Source of the DNA: an uncultured bacterium
Lineage (GTDB): Bacteria > Bacteroidota > Ignavibacteria > Ignavibacteriales > Melioribacteraceae
Assembly (NCBI GenBank): GCA_937936675.1
Contig: CALDDL010000004.1
Location: 1-8,412, forward strand
Reading direction: 5' to 3'
DNA: 8,412 bases
Shown here: positions 5,034-8,412 of the stretch, piece by piece
Numbering within the stretch: the first letter of the stretch is position 1
How the letters are laid out: every line of letters starts with the position of its first letter
The notes under the pieces: generated by a model
What the model was told of the DNA's origin: nothing
The model's database searches: none
What the model saw: only the letters and a program-made list of their open reading frames with translations
Position numbers and translations under genes: made by a program

Positions 5034-6944
5034 CTACTTTACTAAAATCATTTTTTTCGTAATTGTAATTTCACCGGCATTAAGAGTATAAAAATAAATT
5101 CCGCTAGAAAGTCCCGAAGCATCGAACTTTACTTTATACTCACCTGCATCCTTTGTTTCATCCACTAAATTCATTACTTCTTTTCCGAGAATATTATATA
5201 CAGTGAGATTTATATAAGCCTGCTTTGGCAATGAATAGCTAATAGTAGTAGTCGGATTGAATGGATTAGGATAATTCTGCTCTAATGCAAATTTAGTTGG
5301 TAATTGTTCTTCGTCCTCTATACCAACTATCGTACTCTCAATATAGTAAATGGGCGAAACAGAAGTTTTTGTATTGAAATGATATCCGGAACCTGCAAAT
5401 TTATATTTGCCGGGTTTTGAAATCTTTATTTCCACTGAATCAGAAAGAATCTTAAATGAAAGTTCAGGCGAATCAGATACAAATTTCAAGGAATCAGAAT
5501 TTTGTATCGAATTATAGAAATCGGATAAAGGTAATTTTGCCGAATTGCCTTTCACTAATTCATCATATTTGAAAGTTTCGGTTTTATAATCCTTCCAATC
5601 GATATAAGTATAAGAATTAAGTATTTGTTTATCGATCCAAGTTATTCTATTTCTTATCCAATTTTTTAGATATGTAATTTCATCTTGATATGTAGCTCCT
5701 ATATAATTATTAGGCCAAACATACTCACCAATGATTTTCCACTTTTCAAAATTACGGATTCGTGCTTCATCAGTTACGGAAACGAGCGAATCAATTTTTC
5801 TATCAAAATAATTAGCGTTAAGAGTGGTTCCTTTTAAATCATTCCATCTTTTAGCTAAACGGTTTTGGAAAACAGGGTCTAAAAATATTTTTCTAAACCA
5901 AAATGGAGTTAACCATTCGCTATAATTTTTTGTAAGAATTTTCCAACCTTCGGTCGTATAAGAATCATCGTAATTAACATTTCCAAAACCTAAATCATAA
6001 TCCCATATAGGTCCGAAAGTTAATCTTCCATCTTCGCTGTCGCGATCTTTGTAAAGAAAAGTAGAAAGTCGGTAACCATCAACATTCTTAGAAATTTCAT
6101 TTGCTATAAAAAGATCAACAAATGAATCGATATTTAGATTATGGTAATAACCTCTAACGGGATCATTATATAATGCAGTATTTAAGTTATTCTCGAAATC
6201 GAAAATATATTTCTGAATATAAGTTTCCTGTTGGGGCACCAAATCCTTTAGCTTAGGAGTATCATATTGGAAATAGACTTTCCTATTTACTCCATCAAGA
6301 GGAGGAAATTTTGAGAACCACCCTTCTGTATCTGAACCCGTGAGTTTATCTAACTTTATTATGTATCCGCCGGTAAGAGCTACTCCTGTAGAATCCTTTG
6401 GTTCTAATTTTTTTATATTAACGCGATTTTTATCACGTTTAATTTTTTCCATTAGAATATATGCACCCATATATTGACCATTAATTACTAATTCACAGAA
6501 CTTAGTCCTAGAGGCATATCTTCCCATATCGGCTGCTAATTGATAGGCTAAGACATTTCGGAACATAGTTTTATCGGTATAAGGCGCAGAAAGAATCCAA
6601 TCGCTTTCTTTTGGGAATCCAAGAAGTGAAACATCTAAATCTTCTCCTAAAGAATCAGCGGTTTCAAATCCATATTGTTTTTTAGGAAACATTTGCGAAC
6701 TGCTTCCTCTAATTTCAATTCCTATCCATCCATTGTATCCATTTAAGCTATCGGTAATGTTATTAATTTTCCCGGGTCCATTATCTATAATACCCATTTT
6801 GACTAATACTTTCGGCTCATCTACAATCGTTTTTCCTTGCGTATCAATAATTACAATCGGAAGATTAGAGGAAGTAAAATTCACTTGTGAATAAATTGCG
6901 CTACAATAAGTCAAAATAAAGAACAATAATAGTTTTTTCATCAT
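5034..6944 (-). CDS. Secreted CotH-kinase-family protein with T9SS C-terminal sorting domain
   Basis: This 636-residue protein begins with a signal peptide (about 1-20, MMKKLLLFFILTYCSAIYSQ). The CotH domain (PF08757 type, about 70-440) shows IEIRGSSSQMFPKKQYGFE (76-94), DWILSAPYTDKTMFRN (115-130), ELVINGQYMGAYILMEKI (151-168), NVDGYRLSTFLYKD (287-300) and FGPIWDYDLGFGN (310-322). D289, D315 and D317 are candidate catalytic or metal-binding acids by motif position only. Bacillus CotH is an atypical protein kinase that phosphorylates spore-coat proteins; here the target is unknown and must lie outside the cytoplasm. The C-terminus (about 553-636) is a type A T9SS sorting domain: QNYPNPFNPTTTISYSLP, YNILGKEV, SGIYFYTL, KKMILVK. 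This predicts export and surface attachment or release by T9SS. The start uses tandem ATGs (6944 and 6941) with no clear Shine-Dalgarno. It lies 70 bp behind the upstream PKD-domain gene on the same strand. Confidence 0.93.
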   Translation of the reverse strand: MMKKLLLFFILTYCSAIYSQVNFTSSNLPIVIIDTQGKTIVDEPKVLVKMGIIDNGPGKINNITDSLNGYNGWIGIEIRGSSSQMFPKKQYGFETADSLGEDLDVSLLGFPKESDWILSAPYTDKTMFRNVLAYQLAADMGRYASRTKFCELVINGQYMGAYILMEKIKRDKNRVNIKKLEPKDSTGVALTGGYIIKLDKLTGSDTEGWFSKFPPLDGVNRKVYFQYDTPKLKDLVPQQETYIQKYIFDFENNLNTALYNDPVRGYYHNLNIDSFVDLFIANEISKNVDGYRLSTFLYKDRDSEDGRLTFGPIWDYDLGFGNVNYDDSYTTEGWKILTKNYSEWLTPFWFRKIFLDPVFQNRLAKRWNDLKGTTLNANYFDRKIDSLVSVTDEARIRNFEKWKIIGEYVWPNNYIGATYQDEITYLKNWIRNRITWIDKQILNSYTYIDWKDYKTETFKYDELVKGNSAKLPLSDFYNSIQNSDSLKFVSDSPELSFKILSDSVEIKISKPGKYKFAGSGYHFNTKTSVSPIYYIESTIVGIEDEEQLPTKFALEQNYPNPFNPTTTISYSLPKQAYINLTVYNILGKEVMNLVDETKDAGEYKVKFDASGLSSGIYFYTLNAGEITITKKMILVK

Positions 6945-6987
6945 CTCATTAATTTTAATTTTTAATTTGTTTTGATGAATAAAAATA

Positions 6988-6995
6988 CAAAAATA
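6988..6995 (-). promoter_or_regulatory. Possible Bacteroidetes-type -7 element of the CotH-family gene
   Basis: On the minus strand TATTTTTG fits the Bacteroidetes -7 consensus TAnnTTTG, 43 bp before the CotH-family ATG. The expected upstream TTG about 19-21 bp away is absent, so the element may be chance in A/T-rich DNA and the gene may be read through from upstream. Confidence 0.2.
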
Positions 6996-7014
6996 TCCAT
7001 TAAGTATCCTACCA

Positions 7015-8412
7015 TTAAGGATAGACTATAAAACCTACGATCATAGTAGGAAGAATATAACTTGAACTCCAGTCCGGCTTATCTAAAATAACCGAATAAA
7101 CCTCTTTACCACTTGAATCATAATTTTTTTCCGAATAAGAAGCCGAAGTTAAATTCTTTTGTAAATTAGTACCGCTATCCCCAAAAGCTATTGCTTTTGA
7201 AGTGCTACCTATATAGTGAAGGTTATTGCCGGAGTAATTCCCTTCAATTACTTGCGATAGATATCTTTGATTATCCCACATCTCCCATTTCAACTTTTTG
7301 TAGGTTGCACTATAAGACTTTATATTAATCCCATCATCAGCCAATGTAACGGAGTAGTCAACAGAATATTCATAAAGCTCAGAAGCAGTGCCGCCAATTT
7401 TTGCTTTTGCAGAGAAAGTATTTCCTGACCAAGTTCCGAGCAATCCTTCTTTATTATTATCAATAGCAAATTCGAAATAATTATTCATATTGCTTCCGTC
7501 AACTTTCACATCCATATAACCGCTTAGTTTGAATTGAACTAATGGTGCTTTATGAAGTAAATCAATTGCACTTATTGTAACTCCACATTCTGCAGATGCA
7601 ATCGAAGAAATGTTTTTATCTTTTAATTCTATTTTTACTTTATATGCCCCCGGTTTTCTGAACGAATAATTAAATGAATCCGTTGTATATTCAAATACTT
7701 TCGAAGTATCAGAAACTGTCCAGTAATATTTTGCACCATCGGGAAGATTACCGGCATAAACTGCTTTGAAAGTATAATTTTGATTTTGTTTACCATTCTC
7801 GATCTTTTCGGGCTCTATGGTAAGAGTATTAAAAGCTATTTCTATTTCAATAGATTTGCTATTATCTGAAGATGTATTAACAAGGAGAATATCTTTGAAA
7901 TTCTTTTTAAGAAGTTCAGTTTTTAGTTTATCTCCTTCTTTTGGGATAGACTCAATAACCATTTTCTGATTTTGGTATTTATATAAAAATATTTTTATAT
8001 CAGAAGGGAGAGTTTTTAAATCAATTAATACTTCTTTAGCGTCAGAATCGTTATTACGCAGTTTTATGATACGAGCCGAAAGATGCGGCATAGATTCAGA
8101 AATTGTTTTCTTTGGTGATGCAACCGAAAGTGTACCATCGATATTTGTTCTTGCATCCGGATTAAATGACGAGCCCCAGGTAAGATTGAAATTATTATTT
8201 TTTCTTTCATACAAATACTGAACATAGTCAAGAAAATCTTCGCCTATTCCATTTCCGCCTAAGTTGCTTTTAATATAATCATTAAGTAAAGTGCGATAAT
8301 AAGAGACATTGGTGAATTCCCCACCTAATTTTATCAAAGATGCTATACTTGCTTTTTTCCCGTCTCGATAATTAGCGAGATAATTAAGGAATCCACCTGC
8401 TACATACCAATT
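7015..8412 (-). CDS. PKD-domain-containing protein of unknown function (5'-truncated by window edge)
   Basis: The minus-strand frame is open from the right edge (first residues NWYVAGGFLNYLANYRDG) to a TAA at 7015-7017, giving 465 residues. A TTG at 8337 could be read as a start, but the frame continues unbroken upstream with protein-like sequence, so the true N-terminus lies outside. The first ~75 residues look helical; the GGFLNYL stretch loosely recalls the C-terminal helices of zinc-peptidase domains, but no HExxH is present in the visible part. A beta-rich segment follows, then a PKD-like domain (about 196-281; YYWTVSDTSK, KPGAYKVKIELKD). The C-terminal ~180 residues are beta-rich and unrecognised, ending IVGFIVYP. 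No T9SS sorting domain is present, unlike the downstream gene. It is probably a surface or periplasmic protein and may share an operon with the CotH-family gene 70 bp downstream. Confidence 0.8.
   Translation of the reverse strand, partial: NWYVAGGFLNYLANYRDGKKASIASLIKLGGEFTNVSYYRTLLNDYIKSNLGGNGIGEDFLDYVQYLYERKNNNFNLTWGSSFNPDARTNIDGTLSVASPKKTISESMPHLSARIIKLRNNDSDAKEVLIDLKTLPSDIKIFLYKYQNQKMVIESIPKEGDKLKTELLKKNFKDILLVNTSSDNSKSIEIEIAFNTLTIEPEKIENGKQNQNYTFKAVYAGNLPDGAKYYWTVSDTSKVFEYTTDSFNYSFRKPGAYKVKIELKDKNISSIASAECGVTISAIDLLHKAPLVQFKLSGYMDVKVDGSNMNNYFEFAIDNNKEGLLGTWSGNTFSAKAKIGGTASELYEYSVDYSVTLADDGINIKSYSATYKKLKWEMWDNQRYLSQVIEGNYSGNNLHYIGSTSKAIAFGDSGTNLQKNLTSASYSEKNYDSSGKEVYSVILDKPDWSSSYILPTMIVGFIVYP

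Noticed and set aside
5006..5062. Plus-strand 18-codon frame MKKAVSFSLATLLKSFFS resembling a signal peptide
   Set aside because: It starts inside the terminator hairpin, runs antisense to the end of the CotH-family gene and stops after 18 codons with nothing downstream. Chance is the better explanation.
6996..7019. Direct repeat of CCATTAAG (6997-7004 and 7012-7019), loosely like LytTR half-sites
   Set aside because: The half-sites are 15 bp apart instead of 20-22, carry ATT in place of GTT, overlap a stop codon and point away from the CotH-family gene.
8335..8337. TTG as the start codon of the PKD-domain gene
   Set aside because: The frame continues without a stop to the right edge with plausible protein sequence, so the gene is truncated by the window rather than starting here.

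Overview
The window looks like chromosomal DNA of a low-G+C (about one third by eye) member of the Bacteroidetes/Chlorobi/Ignavibacteria group. Ignavibacteria, or a close relative, is the best guess. The reasons are a SusC/RagA-type TonB-dependent transporter, a LytS/LytTR two-component pair, and a secreted protein whose C-terminal sorting domain carries the NYPNPFNPTT motif typical of type IX secretion (T9SS) cargo in Ignavibacteria-like genomes. This placement is an inference. No rRNA or other phylogenetic marker gene is present.

Layout. (1) Positions 1-2372, minus strand: N-terminal ~790 residues of a SusC/RagA-family outer-membrane transporter, running off the left edge. (2) 2373-2539: its leader and regulatory region, with a sigma70-like promoter and a direct repeat that fits the LytTR-binding consensus. 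(3) 2540-2791, minus: a small two-helix membrane protein. (4) 2792-2997: divergent intergenic region with a 14-bp palindrome and a weaker, same-period direct repeat ahead of the kinase gene. (5) 2998-4098 and 4101-4826, plus: a LytS-type membrane histidine kinase and its LytTR response regulator, 2 bp apart. (6) 4827-5033: convergent intergenic region with a possible structured RNA and a strong intrinsic terminator. (7) 5034-6944, minus: a secreted CotH-kinase-family protein with a T9SS C-terminal domain. (8) 7015-8412, minus: the C-terminal 465 residues of a PKD-domain protein running off the right edge.

How they may work together. The kinase/regulator pair sits divergently beside the small membrane protein and the transporter. 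Two half-sites matching the LytTR consensus lie just upstream of the transporter promoter, and a degenerate copy of the same arrangement lies upstream of the kinase gene. The simplest reading is a locally wired nutrient-uptake module: the kinase senses a signal at the inner membrane, and the LytTR regulator activates the transporter and perhaps its own operon. The SusD-type lipoprotein that usually accompanies SusC would lie left of the window. The CotH protein and the PKD protein form a separate cell-surface/secreted gene pair behind the terminator.

No tRNA, rRNA, CRISPR array, insertion sequence or phage signature was seen. No stretch longer than about 300 bp lacks a gene.
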